From assembly GCA_002841375.1 (NCBI GenBank), contig PGZO01000032.1, positions 1 through 44,771 of the forward strand: a stretch of 44,771 bases of DNA, in the 5' to 3' direction. Of this stretch, positions 24,229 through 32,055 are shown in pieces. The translations under genes and the position numbers were made by a program. The number at the start of each line of letters is the position of its first letter. The first letter of the stretch is position 1. Under the pieces are notes generated by a model. That model ran no database searches. It saw nothing but the letters and a program-made list of their open reading frames with translations, and was not told where the DNA came from. This stretch comes from Firmicutes bacterium HGW-Firmicutes-7. GTDB lineage: Bacteria; Bacillota; Clostridia; Lachnospirales; Vallitaleaceae.

Positions 24229-25005
24229 ATGAATAGAATTGATAAGAAATTTATTGAGCTCAAAGAAAAGAATAAAAAAGCTTTTATTGGCTTTATTACG
24301 GCAGGGGATCCAACACTAGCTAAAACCTCTGATCTGGTGCATGCCTTAGAAGAAGCGGGCACAGACATTATTGAATTAGGAATTCCATATTCAGACCCGT
24401 TAGCCGATGGCCCAGTAATTCAAATGGCAAATCAAAGAGCCTTTAAGAATGCAGACTTATCTGTTTCAAGCATTATGGATATGGTTCGTGCTATTAGAAA
24501 ATCTACTGAAATACCACTACTATACTTAGTGTACATTAATACCATCATTGTATATGGAAAAGAAAGATTTATAAAAGATTGTACTGAAGTAGGTATAGAT
24601 GGACTCATTATTCCTGATATGCCCTTTGAAGAGAGGGAAGAGTTAATGGAATTAATTTCAGAAACAGATCTTGCGCTTATTCCGTTAGTGGCACCGACCT
24701 CAATGGACAGGATTGCAAAAATTACTGAAGGCTGTAAGGGATTTGTATACTGCGTGTCTTCGTTAGGCGTAACAGGAAGATCCTCAGAATTTCATGAAGA
24801 TATAAAGGACTACTTAAAAGATGTAAAGAGCAAGACCAATTTACCGATTGCAGTTGGTTTTGGAATTTCTAACAAAAAGGATATTGATGTTTTATCTGAT
24901 TTGGTAGATGGTGTAATCGTAGGGTCAGCAATCGTGCAAATAGTTTCAGAAGGTGATGGAGATGTGGAGATTGTTAAAAAATTTGTTAGAGATCTAACGA
25001 ATTAA
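24229..25005 (+). CDS. trpA: tryptophan synthase alpha chain
   Basis: A TIM-barrel enzyme of 258 residues that splits indole-glycerol phosphate and passes indole to TrpB. It has AFIGFITAGDPT, the catalytic Glu in DIIELGIPYSDPLADGPVIQ (near residue 47), the catalytic Asp in DGLIIPDMPFEER, and GFVYCVSSLGVTGRSSEF. GGTGGTGAAGG precedes the ATG. It is the last gene of the operon, giving the complete order trpE-G-D-C-FB-A. No clear terminator is visible downstream. Confidence 0.96.
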   Translation: MNRIDKKFIELKEKNKKAFIGFITAGDPTLAKTSDLVHALEEAGTDIIELGIPYSDPLADGPVIQMANQRAFKNADLSVSSIMDMVRAIRKSTEIPLLYLVYINTIIVYGKERFIKDCTEVGIDGLIIPDMPFEEREELMELISETDLALIPLVAPTSMDRIAKITEGCKGFVYCVSSLGVTGRSSEFHEDIKDYLKDVKSKTNLPIAVGFGISNKKDIDVLSDLVDGVIVGSAIVQIVSEGDGDVEIVKKFVRDLTN

Positions 25006-25152
25006 TGATGAGGTAGCAAATTAAAGCAAATATGCCTAATTGAGTGCCAGTTAATTTTAGGAATTGGAAAAACTTAATGTATTTTTAATAATTCTTTCAC
25101 AATATTTTTATTAATTAATGGTATATTAAAGAAGTTGAGGAAAGGAGTACAT

Positions 25153-25581
25153 ATGAATATTGCGTTTTTTTTAACACCTAAAAGTGAATTGGTAACATTA
25201 GAGCAGCATATTACGATACGACAAGCGATGGAGATTATGGAGTACCATCGATATACATCCGTTTCAGTTATTGATAAGAAAGGTAGATATATTGATGCCC
25301 TATCAGAAGGGGATATTCTGTGGCATTTGAAGCATAAGGAAGGACTAATATTTAAACATACAGAAAAAGAATCAATAGATACTATAAAAAGATATCGGCC
25401 AACCTTATCCGTATCAATTAATTCGGACATTGAATCATTGATTGAGTTGTCTGTTACCCAGAGCTTTATCCCTGTAGTAGATGATCAAAATGTATTTATT
25501 GGAATTATTAAGAGAAGCGATATCATTCATTACTGTATAGATAAGTTGGAAATAAAAGAAACAGGCGAAAGAATTGCATAA
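25153..25581 (+). CDS. CBS domain pair protein
   Basis: A 142-residue protein made of two CBS motifs, which usually form a Bateman module that binds adenine nucleotides. The first includes ITIRQAMEIMEYHRYTSVSVIDKKGRYIDALSEGDILWHL, the second DIESLIELSVTQSFIPVVDDQNVFIGIIKRSDII. The frame is open from a TTG at 25135, but AAAGGAG (25141-25147) points to the ATG at 25153. Its size and layout resemble the c-di-AMP-binding CbpB/DarB (YkuL) proteins, but the ligand cannot be assigned. It stands alone and ends at a bidirectional terminator. Confidence 0.85.
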   Translation: MNIAFFLTPKSELVTLEQHITIRQAMEIMEYHRYTSVSVIDKKGRYIDALSEGDILWHLKHKEGLIFKHTEKESIDTIKRYRPTLSVSINSDIESLIELSVTQSFIPVVDDQNVFIGIIKRSDIIHYCIDKLEIKETGERIA

Positions 25582-25586
25582 TCAAA

Positions 25587-25652
25587 AAAGGCGTAAAAGT
25601 AGGTGATATTTATAATTATAAAATCTATACTATTACGCTTTATTTTTAATCT
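25587..25652 (+). terminator. bidirectional terminator between the CBS gene and the XRE regulator
   Basis: Arms AAAGGCGTAA (one bulged G) and TTACGCTTT, with inner pairing AGTAG/CTATACT around an AT-rich loop, then ATTTTT. On the minus strand the T run after TTACGCC is six long. It separates two convergent genes. Confidence 0.7.
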
Positions 25653-25682
25653 AATGAACTGAATGGTTGCTTAGATTCAAAC

Positions 25683-26120
25683 TTATTGATTCATGTCTTT
25701 AACCATATCTATTATAGTTGTTAAAGAATTTTTAAGCGCTATAATAGAGCCTTTATTTAAGGGAGATTCATTAAAGAGTACATTTGAATTGTCTATATCA
25801 AGCTTATTTACTAAGGCTTTAATCTCCGTATCGATATGTATTATTCCCTCTTTATAATAGGAGTTACTTTCTAAAGCTGCACTATTAATGAGCGATGGCG
25901 TATTTAAATAGGCAGTGTTTGTATTATCAAGTAAGAAATCTATAGATACATTAAAATAATTTGCAAGCTTTTTAAGCTTATCATAATCGGGTTGCTTGCC
26001 TTTCGTTTCGTAGCCAGCAATAGTTGGACGTCCAACAGATAAGATTTGTGCTAATTGGGATTGCGTTAAATTATTTTGTATTCGTAATTTTCTAACAGTA
26101 TCACCAAATTTTGTTGTCAT
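25683..26120 (-). CDS. XRE family transcriptional regulator
   Basis: A 145-residue DNA-binding protein. Residues 5-62 form a Cro/C1-type helix-turn-helix (FGDTVRKLRIQNNLTQSQLAQILSVGRPTIAGYETKGKQPDYDKLKKLANYFNVSIDFLL gives the typical pattern in two overlapping parts, 5-24 and 25-62). The C-terminal 80 residues resemble no domain I know. It faces a smaller XRE protein across a 158-base region that holds both promoters and several dyads, so it probably controls itself and the divergent gene. Confidence 0.88.
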   Translation of the reverse strand: MTTKFGDTVRKLRIQNNLTQSQLAQILSVGRPTIAGYETKGKQPDYDKLKKLANYFNVSIDFLLDNTNTAYLNTPSLINSAALESNSYYKEGIIHIDTEIKALVNKLDIDNSNVLFNESPLNKGSIIALKNSLTTIIDMVKDMNQ

Positions 26121-26138
26121 ATGAACACCTCATATATG

Positions 26139-26167
26139 ATTTTAGTAAAATAAGTTCCGATTGTAAA
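26139..26167 (-). promoter_or_regulatory. promoter of the minus-strand XRE regulator
   Basis: Read on the minus strand: TTTACA (26167-26162), a 17-base spacer and TAAAAT (26144-26139). The spacer includes GGAAC (26158-26154), the same pentamer found next to the divergent promoter. Confidence 0.65.
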
Positions 26168-26205
26168 CTTGTTGTGTCTATAATGAACAAATGTATTATA
26201 ATGCA

Positions 26206-26234
26206 TTGACAAAGTGCCTAAAAGGAACTATAAT
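26206..26234 (+). promoter_or_regulatory. promoter of the small XRE gene
   Basis: TTGACA (26206-26211), a 17-base spacer ending in GGAAC and TATAAT (26229-26234), a perfect consensus match. GGAAC (26224-26228) and GTTCC (26245-26249) form an inverted repeat over the -10. GTGTCTAT (26175-26182) and ATAGACAC (26251-26258) form a wider dyad around the promoter. Confidence 0.85.
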
Positions 26235-26278
26235 GTAAACATACGTTCCCATAGACACTAAAATTGGAGGAAAAAAAT

Positions 26279-26476
26279 ATGAGAAATAATCTTAAGACAG
26301 CAAGACTAGAAAAAAATTTAACACATAATGAAATGGCAGATATTATAGGATTGGTAAGAACTTCCTATACAAATATTGAAATTGGTGTTAAGAATCCATC
26401 AGAAAGGGTTATATTAAAGATAAGAGAAATTTTGGGAAATGATCAAGAAGATTTGTTTGATATTGAGAAGTTATAA
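26279..26476 (+). CDS. small XRE family helix-turn-helix protein
   Basis: A 65-residue protein that is little more than one Cro/C1-type domain (LKTARLEKNLTHNEMADIIGLVRTSYTNIEIGVKNPSERVILKIREIL). The frame is open from a TTG at 26264, but GGAGG (26266-26270) is part of that stretch and points to the ATG at 26279. The form resembles the small XRE proteins common in clostridia. It is divergent from the larger XRE gene, and its stop is 8 bases from the convergent sfsA end. Confidence 0.85.
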   Translation: MRNNLKTARLEKNLTHNEMADIIGLVRTSYTNIEIGVKNPSERVILKIREILGNDQEDLFDIEKL

Positions 26477-26484
26477 GGCGTGAA

Positions 26485-27159
26485 TTATAATCGTTCATTT
26501 AAGTAGATAGAATATATATCAACCTTTGAATTGAATAACAATACCTTGACACCTAACTGCTGAGCGGACATCAAGGCTTCAGCAAAGTTAGGGTCTGTTT
26601 CGTTATTTGGAACAAATTTACGAATCCCATCCATTTGGATGAGAAAGAAAACGTAATTTGTATAACCTTCCTTTGAAGCGTGTATTAATTCCATAATATG
26701 TTTTTTCCCACGTTCAGTAGGGGCATCAGGAAAACTTGCTATGCCATTACGTTCGAGGGTTACGCCTTTTACTTCTATAAACCCTTTATGAAAAGGGGTC
26801 TCATAATACAAATCAAATCTAGAATTTCCATAAGTAACTTCTCTTTTTAGCGTTATAATTTCACTGAACTCATCGAGTTTTTTATCAAGTATACCTTCAT
26901 AAACAACGGCATTAGGTACTTGTGAATCTATATTAATCAATAAGTTGTTTTTATAAATGCTAATAAGTGAATAGCCAGTTTTTCTATTTGGGTTATTACT
27001 TTTCTGTAGGAAGACTTTTGCGCCAGCTATAAACAGCTCCTTGCAACGTCCTGTATTTTTGACATGTACAAGAACTTCATGATCATTAATGATTACACGA
27101 GCAATGAAGCGGTTAATTCGTTCAAGAAATATGCCTTCTACTATATTGTCGTAAATCAA
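26485..27159 (-). CDS. sfsA: DNA/RNA nuclease SfsA family protein
   Basis: A 224-residue SfsA protein (named for sugar fermentation stimulation). Recognised by EGIFLERINRFIARVIINDHEVLVHVKNTGRCKELF, GSRFDLYYE-like NSRFDLYYE, FIEVKGVTLERNGIASFPDAPTERGKKHIMEL and the C-terminal NETDPNFAEAL. The second stretch holds an Asp/Glu-x-Lys nuclease signature. The start is a TTG at 27159 with AAGGTG upstream; no better start lies in frame. Its role in these organisms is not settled. Confidence 0.9.
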   Translation of the reverse strand: MIYDNIVEGIFLERINRFIARVIINDHEVLVHVKNTGRCKELFIAGAKVFLQKSNNPNRKTGYSLISIYKNNLLINIDSQVPNAVVYEGILDKKLDEFSEIITLKREVTYGNSRFDLYYETPFHKGFIEVKGVTLERNGIASFPDAPTERGKKHIMELIHASKEGYTNYVFFLIQMDGIRKFVPNNETDPNFAEALMSAQQLGVKVLLFNSKVDIYSIYLNERL

Positions 27160-27291
27160 CCTATCACCTTCTTATTTTTAAATAGATTTATCCTTACCCT
27201 GTGGAGGACACTACTCAATTGATTCGTAATTGAGCATAACCTATTATAACCTAACACGTATAATTCGTCTGCAATAATTTTTTTCGACCCG
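27160..27291. other. divergent spacer between sfsA and truA
   Basis: An AT-rich spacer. It contains the inverted repeat CTCAATT (27214-27220) and AATTGAG (27228-27234), and a minus-strand TATAAT near 27245 that may belong to a weak sfsA promoter. No gene is seen. Confidence 0.45.
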
Positions 27292-27320
27292 TTGTAGTGC
27301 CTGCTACGCTATGCTATAAT
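27292..27320 (+). promoter_or_regulatory. promoter of truA
   Basis: TTGTAG (27292-27297), a 17-base spacer and TATAAT (27315-27320) preceded by TG-C, an extended -10. It lies 38 bases before the truA start. Confidence 0.75.
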
Positions 27321-27357
27321 AAAGATTATTATAAAATAAAATCGAGGAAATAATACT

Positions 27358-28098
27358 ATGGATAAAAATTTTAGATTAACAATATCATACGACGGTACAA
27401 AGTATTTAGGCTGGCAAAGACAAAATACTGATAATGATAAAACGATACAAGGTAAGTTGGAAAATATTCTTTCGAAAATGGCAGACGAAAAAATTGAAAT
27501 AATTGGCTCAGGTAGAACAGATGGAGGCGTACATGCAAAAGTGCAGGTTGCTAATTTCCACTGGGATACAAAAGAGTCGGCAAAAAATGTGAAGGCATAT
27601 GTTAATAAGTATTTACCTGAGGATATTGTTGTTACAGAAGTGAAGGAAGTATCTGAAAGATTCCATAGTCGATACAACGTTAAGAGTAAAACGTATTTAT
27701 ATAGAGTATTTACAAAATCTGAGCATCCAATTTTTGAACGTAAATATGTTTATCATCTAGGTGGTAATTATAACTTAGAGAAAATGAAGGCAGCAGCGGC
27801 TTTATTAGTTGGACAACATGATTTCAAAGGTTTTTCTAGTAAAAATGTAAAGAAGTCAACGATTAGAGAGATTTATGAAATCAATATTGAGCAGACGGAT
27901 AGAGAAATTTTGATTTATATAAAAGCCAATGGCTTTCTATATAACATGGTTAGAATTATTGTGGGAACGCTTATAGAAATTGGCTTAAATGAAAGAGAAG
28001 TGAAGGATATTCATTCAATATTTGAACAAAAAGATCGTACCGTTGCAGGGGCAACAGCACCAGCACACGGATTAATACTATATGATGTAGAGTACTAA
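27358..28098 (+). CDS. truA: tRNA pseudouridine synthase A
   Basis: Converts U38-40 of tRNA anticodon arms to pseudouridine. The 246-residue protein begins RLTISYDGTKYLGWQRQ, has the catalytic Asp in GSGRTDGGVHAKVQVANF (near residue 55), YLYRVFTKSEHPIFERKYVYH in the middle, and FLYNMVRIIVGTLIEIG near the C terminus. The deacetylase gene is 48 bases downstream with its own GGAGGG site and could be co-transcribed. Clostridia often have two TruA copies; only one is in this window. Confidence 0.95.
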   Translation: MDKNFRLTISYDGTKYLGWQRQNTDNDKTIQGKLENILSKMADEKIEIIGSGRTDGGVHAKVQVANFHWDTKESAKNVKAYVNKYLPEDIVVTEVKEVSERFHSRYNVKSKTYLYRVFTKSEHPIFERKYVYHLGGNYNLEKMKAAAALLVGQHDFKGFSSKNVKKSTIREIYEINIEQTDREILIYIKANGFLYNMVRIIVGTLIEIGLNEREVKDIHSIFEQKDRTVAGATAPAHGLILYDVEY

Positions 28099-28146
28099 AC
28101 TAAAACTGGATTTATTACATTTTATGATAACTATGGAGGGACCATT

Positions 28147-29163
28147 ATGACAAAAGGGAAAAGAAAGCGTTACAGAACAACGATCATTTCTACAATTATT
28201 TTAATTTGCATGCTAGTAATGGTAGGAGCTCTGAGTGCATGTACTAGACAATCAAATAACAATAGCATAGATGATGGTATCAAAGAAGAGGTAGCTTCAA
28301 ATCAAGAAGAAAACAAAGAGGGTCAGGATAAAGATTCAGATATTAAATTAGAAGAAGCTACTCAAGTTAAGGAAGACCCAATAAAAGAAGATAATCCTGA
28401 AAGTGAACTAAATGAAGTGCCCCAGGGCTCTGATGGGGAAAAAGCGTTTGATTATACGGTAGATTCATCGGGGCTTTCAAATAAAGGTCTCAGCTGGTCC
28501 TTTAAAAGAAACAGCACACATACTCCAGTAATTGGATATAATCAAGGTATTGAATTAGATAAGTATGATGCACATTATAAAGTAGATACAGAAGAAAAGG
28601 TTATATATCTAACCTTTGATGAAGGTTATGAAAATGGGTATACTGCAACGATCCTAGATATACTATTAGAAAATGATGTGCAAGCAGCATTTTTTGTGAC
28701 AAAACCATACATAGAAAGTAGTACGGATTTATCTATTAGAATGAAAGAGGAAGGACATATTGTCGCGAATCATTCCGTAACACACAGTAGTTTTCCCGAA
28801 TTATCAAATGACCAAATTAAGGAAGAGCTAGAACAAACAGCTCAAGCATTTTATGATGCAACGGGTTATAATATGGATTTGTTCTTTAGAACACCAAGTG
28901 GTAATTTCAGTGAAAGAGTTCTAAATGAAGTAAGAAATCAAGGGTATAGTTCAATTTTCTGGAGCCTTGCTTATGTTGATTGGGATGTTAATAAGCAACC
29001 AGGGGCTGAATATGTATATAATCATATAATGGAAAATTATCATCCAGGAGGTATTTTTCTTTTACATGCTGTTTCACAATCTAACACAGAGGCACTTGAT
29101 CGTGTGTTAAAGGCTTTAAAACAAGAAGGGTATCGTTTTGGTAGTTTATATGAGTTAGAATAA
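28147..29163 (+). CDS. polysaccharide deacetylase lipoprotein (PdaA-like)
   Basis: A carbohydrate esterase family 4 enzyme of 338 residues. The N terminus has basic residues, a hydrophobic stretch and lipobox LSAC with Cys32, so it should be exported and lipid-anchored. Residues 35-95 are an acidic, low-complexity linker. The NodB domain has the metal and catalytic signatures LTFDEGYENGYT near 157, NHSVTHSSFPEL (His-x3-His) near 208 and FRTPSGNFS near 254. The TFDEGYENG form, rather than TFDDGP, matches PdaA, which removes acetyl groups from peptidoglycan during spore cortex formation. The linker and anchor set it apart from the short secreted forms. Confidence 0.88.
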   Translation: MTKGKRKRYRTTIISTIILICMLVMVGALSACTRQSNNNSIDDGIKEEVASNQEENKEGQDKDSDIKLEEATQVKEDPIKEDNPESELNEVPQGSDGEKAFDYTVDSSGLSNKGLSWSFKRNSTHTPVIGYNQGIELDKYDAHYKVDTEEKVIYLTFDEGYENGYTATILDILLENDVQAAFFVTKPYIESSTDLSIRMKEEGHIVANHSVTHSSFPELSNDQIKEELEQTAQAFYDATGYNMDLFFRTPSGNFSERVLNEVRNQGYSSIFWSLAYVDWDVNKQPGAEYVYNHIMENYHPGGIFLLHAVSQSNTEALDRVLKALKQEGYRFGSLYELE

Positions 29164-29182
29164 TCAGCGAATGAGCATTTAG

Positions 29183-29208
29183 ATTTGTAAAGGGTTATCT
29201 TTACAAAT
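29183..29208. promoter_or_regulatory. perfect inverted repeat overlapping the pgi -35 (putative operator)
   Basis: Arms ATTTGTAAAG (29183-29192) and CTTTACAAAT (29199-29208) around GGTTAT, a perfect 10-bp dyad. The second arm contains the -35 element TTTACA of the pgi promoter. It could be a repressor site for pgi. A role as terminator for the upstream gene is less likely because no T run follows. It differs from the CcpA cre consensus at several positions. Confidence 0.6.
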
Positions 29209-29228
29209 GACCATAATTTATATATAAT
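29200..29228 (+). promoter_or_regulatory. promoter of pgi
   Basis: TTTACA (29200-29205), a 17-base spacer and TATAAT (29223-29228). Transcription should begin near 29235, leaving a leader of about 138 bases. Confidence 0.75.
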
Positions 29229-29245
29229 TTATGCAATGGAAAAAA

Positions 29246-29327
29246 GAACCTTACCATATGTAAATAGATTTATATTATATTACAGGGTAATGGATAAAAA
29301 GGTTTAATAGATTTCCGGGTAAGGTTC
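29246..29327 (+). promoter_or_regulatory. structured pgi leader RNA
   Basis: GAACCTTACC (29246-29255) pairs perfectly with GGTAAGGTTC (29318-29327) and closes an 82-base domain close to the transcript 5' end. Inside, TGTAA pairs with TTACA as a second stem, and GGGTAA at 29285-29290 could instead capture TTACC of the first arm. The two pairings exclude each other, which would suit a switch. It matches none of the riboswitch classes I can recognise by eye. Confidence 0.5.
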
Positions 29328-29372
29328 ATTAGATATGTGTACAATTAACAAGTTAAATTAGGAGGCTAAAAA

Positions 29373-30809
29373 ATGGCAAAACGTTTCGAAGATAGCACAT
29401 TTAGAGAGAGTATGAAAGTAAGATTAGATTTCAACAACATGATGGCAGAATATATTGGACCAAAAGGAATTACAGAAAGTGATCTAGAAGGGCTAGAAGT
29501 AAAAATTGAAGCAGCTGAAAGAGCAATGGTTGAAAAGAGAGCTCAAGGCAAGATGTACTGGAGAGATCTTCCTTATAATCAAAAAGAAATTGTAGAAGAC
29601 ATCAAAACATATGTAGAAAGTGTTAAAGGACAATTTGAAAGCTTTGTAGTTCTTGGTATTGGTGGATCAGCACTAGGTCCAATTGCTGTGCAACAAGCCA
29701 TTAATCATCCATTCTATAATGAGTTGCCAGAAAAACGAAATGGATACCCTAAGCTTTATGTAGCCGATAATATTGATCCAGAAAAATTAGTAACACTTTT
29801 TGATGTAATAGATTTAAAAACATCTTTGTTTAATGTTGTTTCCAAGTCAGGAAGTACTTCAGAAACAATGTCACAATTTATGATTATAAAAGAAATGCTA
29901 GAAAAGGAATTGGGAAAAGAAGAGGCTAAAAAGCATATTGTTTGTACTACCGACCCGAAGGTAGGTAATTTAAGACCAATAGCTGAAGCAGAAGGATACA
30001 AGAGCTTTATTATACAACCAGGAGTTGGAGGGAGATTCTCAGAGCTATCTCCAGTTGGACTACTTCCTGCTGCAATGTGTGGTATTGATATTGAAGAGTT
30101 ACTTGCAGGAGCGGCTTACATGGATGAAATTTGTAATACTGAAAATACTTTTCAAAATCCTGCGGCTATCTATGCGATTTTACAATATTTGTCTATGCAA
30201 AAAGGTAAAAATATTTCAATCGTAATGTCTTATGTCGATTCACTTAAATATGTTGCAGATTGGTACGCACAGCTTTGGGCAGAATCTCTTGGAAAGAAAT
30301 TTGATAATGAAGGCAAGGTTGTAAGAGTTGGACAAACACCAATCAAAGCATTAGGTGCAACAGATCAACATTCACAAGTTCAATTATATGCAGAAGGGCC
30401 ACAAGATAAAGTTATTTTATTCTTAGGTGTTGATCGCTATAAAACAGAAATTACCATTCCAAATATCTATCAAGATATTCCAACACTAGGATTTTTAGGT
30501 GGGGAAACACACAATAAATTAATTACTACAGAACAGATGGCAACGGAATATGCACTATTAAAAGCAGAGCAAACAAATATGACGTTAACAGTTCCAGAAG
30601 TCAACGAATTTACAGTAGGTCAAATACTATATTTATTTGAAGTGGCAACTGGATTTGCAGGAGAACTTCTAAATATTAATGCTTTTGATCAACCTGGTGT
30701 AGAAGAAGGTAAGAATGCAACATATGCAATGTTTGGACGCCCAGGATATGAAGAAAAAAAGGCGGAACTTGATGATAGACCGGCAAAAAAAGACAAATTC
30801 ATTATTTAA
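29373..30809 (+). CDS. pgi: glucose-6-phosphate isomerase
   Basis: Interconverts glucose 6-phosphate and fructose 6-phosphate. The protein has 478 residues, near the 450 of other Firmicutes. Recognised by VLGIGGSALGPIAVQQA near residue 90, FNVVSKSGSTSETMSQF near 150, VGGRFSELSPVGLLPAA near 219 and TDQHSQVQLYAEGP near 330. The last holds the catalytic histidine. GGAGG lies 8 bases before the ATG. It is a single-gene unit with its own promoter, operator-like dyad and structured leader. Confidence 0.95.
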   Translation: MAKRFEDSTFRESMKVRLDFNNMMAEYIGPKGITESDLEGLEVKIEAAERAMVEKRAQGKMYWRDLPYNQKEIVEDIKTYVESVKGQFESFVVLGIGGSALGPIAVQQAINHPFYNELPEKRNGYPKLYVADNIDPEKLVTLFDVIDLKTSLFNVVSKSGSTSETMSQFMIIKEMLEKELGKEEAKKHIVCTTDPKVGNLRPIAEAEGYKSFIIQPGVGGRFSELSPVGLLPAAMCGIDIEELLAGAAYMDEICNTENTFQNPAAIYAILQYLSMQKGKNISIVMSYVDSLKYVADWYAQLWAESLGKKFDNEGKVVRVGQTPIKALGATDQHSQVQLYAEGPQDKVILFLGVDRYKTEITIPNIYQDIPTLGFLGGETHNKLITTEQMATEYALLKAEQTNMTLTVPEVNEFTVGQILYLFEVATGFAGELLNINAFDQPGVEEGKNATYAMFGRPGYEEKKAELDDRPAKKDKFII

Positions 30810-30860
30810 CCAGTTTTGTATCAGTGACTAAAAAATATTTAAAACAAATAGGTATAACAA

Positions 30861-30895
30861 AAGCCGTATCAATTTCCATAGATACGGCTTAAATA
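30861..30895. terminator. hairpin between pgi and the convergent small gene
   Basis: Arms AAGCCGTATC (30861-30870) and GATACGGCTT (30881-30890), a perfect 10-bp stem. On the + strand only AAATATTATT follows; on the minus strand a TTTTGTT run follows, so it acts best for the gene at 30899-31171. Confidence 0.75.
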
Positions 30896-30898
30896 TTA

Positions 30899-31171
30899 TT
30901 ATTTATCTTCTTCGATTATTTCAATCTCTAAATAATCAAAATCAATTTCTTCAATAAAATGATCGCGTCTAAAAGAAGTTCTTCTAAATTTCTTGAAATC
31001 TTTATGGTTATCTTTTAACCAAATAGGTTTTTGCAAATCAAAAAGCATACATATCTCATACAAAGAAAGATCAACCTTTTTGTCCGTTGGCAAGTTAGTG
31101 TCATTATTGCAAATAACTGTATCTTGAATAATTTTGTTGTTTTTATATAGCTTACCCCATAGTCTTAACAT
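30899..31171 (-). CDS. conserved protein of unknown function
   Basis: A 90-residue acidic-tailed protein, MLRLWGKLYKNNKII at the start and FIEEIDFDYLEIEIIEEDK at the end, with KPIWLKDNHKDF and RTSFRRDHF between. I recall very similar small proteins in many Lachnospirales, always without known function. There is no signal peptide or membrane segment. The frame is open from a TTG at 31195, but GAAAGGA lies 8 bases before the ATG at 31171, which also fits the conserved N terminus. It is a single-gene unit. Confidence 0.7.
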   Translation of the reverse strand: MLRLWGKLYKNNKIIQDTVICNNDTNLPTDKKVDLSLYEICMLFDLQKPIWLKDNHKDFKKFRRTSFRRDHFIEEIDFDYLEIEIIEEDK

Positions 31172-31275
31172 TCTGCTGTTCCTTTCAATTACCAAAGTTA
31201 AAATTCATTATAGCATAATATTCAGACCATAGGTGAAAAAATAAAGCAAATACCAAAGAGATGGTAAGATATATA

Positions 31276-31284
31276 TGATATAAT
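31276..31284 (+). promoter_or_regulatory. possible extended -10 promoter of the two-component system
   Basis: TGATATAAT, with TATAAT at 31279-31284. No good -35 is visible 17 bases upstream. It would give a leader of about 85 bases. Confidence 0.35.
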
Positions 31285-31377
31285 AAACCAAAAATAGTTG
31301 TTAAAAGCGTATCGACATAATAATGCCATATGTATTTGATATGATGATATAAATGAATAAAGGAGGGTGGATATTTA

Positions 31378-32055
31378 ATGTATTCAATTAACATTCTCAT
31401 AGCAGAAGACGAAGAAAGGCTACGAACATTAATCGTAAAATATTTAAAAAATGAAAACTATTCAATATTTGAAGCTTCGAATGGAAAGGAAGCCATACAA
31501 ATATTTGAAGAGGAGGCTATTGATTTAGTTATCCTAGACGTTATGATGCCCTTTATTGATGGATGGCATACGTGTAAAACAATTAGAAGATCAAGCAATG
31601 TTCCAATTATAATGATGACAGCAAGATCAGAAGAAGATGATAAAATTCTGGGCTTTGATTTAGGTGTAGATGATTATGTTACGAAGCCCTTTAGTACAAG
31701 AGAATTATTGGCAAGAGTAAAGGCGCTTCTTAAGAGAAGTGGAAAAACAGAAGCGAAGGAAGATTTGAACATTGGCAACTTGGTTATTCACACACCTTCA
31801 AGAACAGTCGAGGTTGATGGCGAAGTAGTACCTCTCAGCCCTAAAGAATACGATTTGCTAATATACTTTATGGATAATCAAAATAGAGCCCTTTCGAGAG
31901 AACAAATACTTAATCGAGTATGGGGATATGATTTTTTTGGAGATGGGCGTACAGTGGATACTGTAATAAAAAGGTTACGAAAGAAGCTAGGAGATGAGGG
32001 TGATCGTATTCAGACAGTAAGAAGTATAGGCTATCTATTTGAGGTGGCAGAATGA
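31378..32055 (+). CDS. OmpR/PhoB family response regulator
   Basis: A two-domain regulator of 225 residues. The receiver has the acidic pocket AEDEE (9-13), phospho-acceptor Asp54 in VILDVMMP, the switch Thr in IIMMTARSEEDD and Lys103 in VTKPFSTRELLARVKALL. The C-terminal winged helix includes SPKEYDLLIYFMDNQNRALSREQILNRVWGYDF and the recognition helix segment GDGRTVDTVIKRLRKKLGD. AAAGGAGG precedes the ATG. The next gene, its kinase, overlaps by four bases (ATGA). The signal and targets are unknown. Confidence 0.94.
   Translation: MYSINILIAEDEERLRTLIVKYLKNENYSIFEASNGKEAIQIFEEEAIDLVILDVMMPFIDGWHTCKTIRRSSNVPIIMMTARSEEDDKILGFDLGVDDYVTKPFSTRELLARVKALLKRSGKTEAKEDLNIGNLVIHTPSRTVEVDGEVVPLSPKEYDLLIYFMDNQNRALSREQILNRVWGYDFFGDGRTVDTVIKRLRKKLGDEGDRIQTVRSIGYLFEVAE

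Noticed and set aside
25683-26476. Prophage immunity region
   Set aside because: The divergent regulators recall a C1/Cro pair, but no integrase, replication or structural phage genes lie in the window.
29183-29228. CcpA catabolite-response (cre) site at the pgi promoter
   Set aside because: The dyad differs from TGWAANCGNTNWCA at several positions, including the central CG. It was kept only as an unassigned operator.
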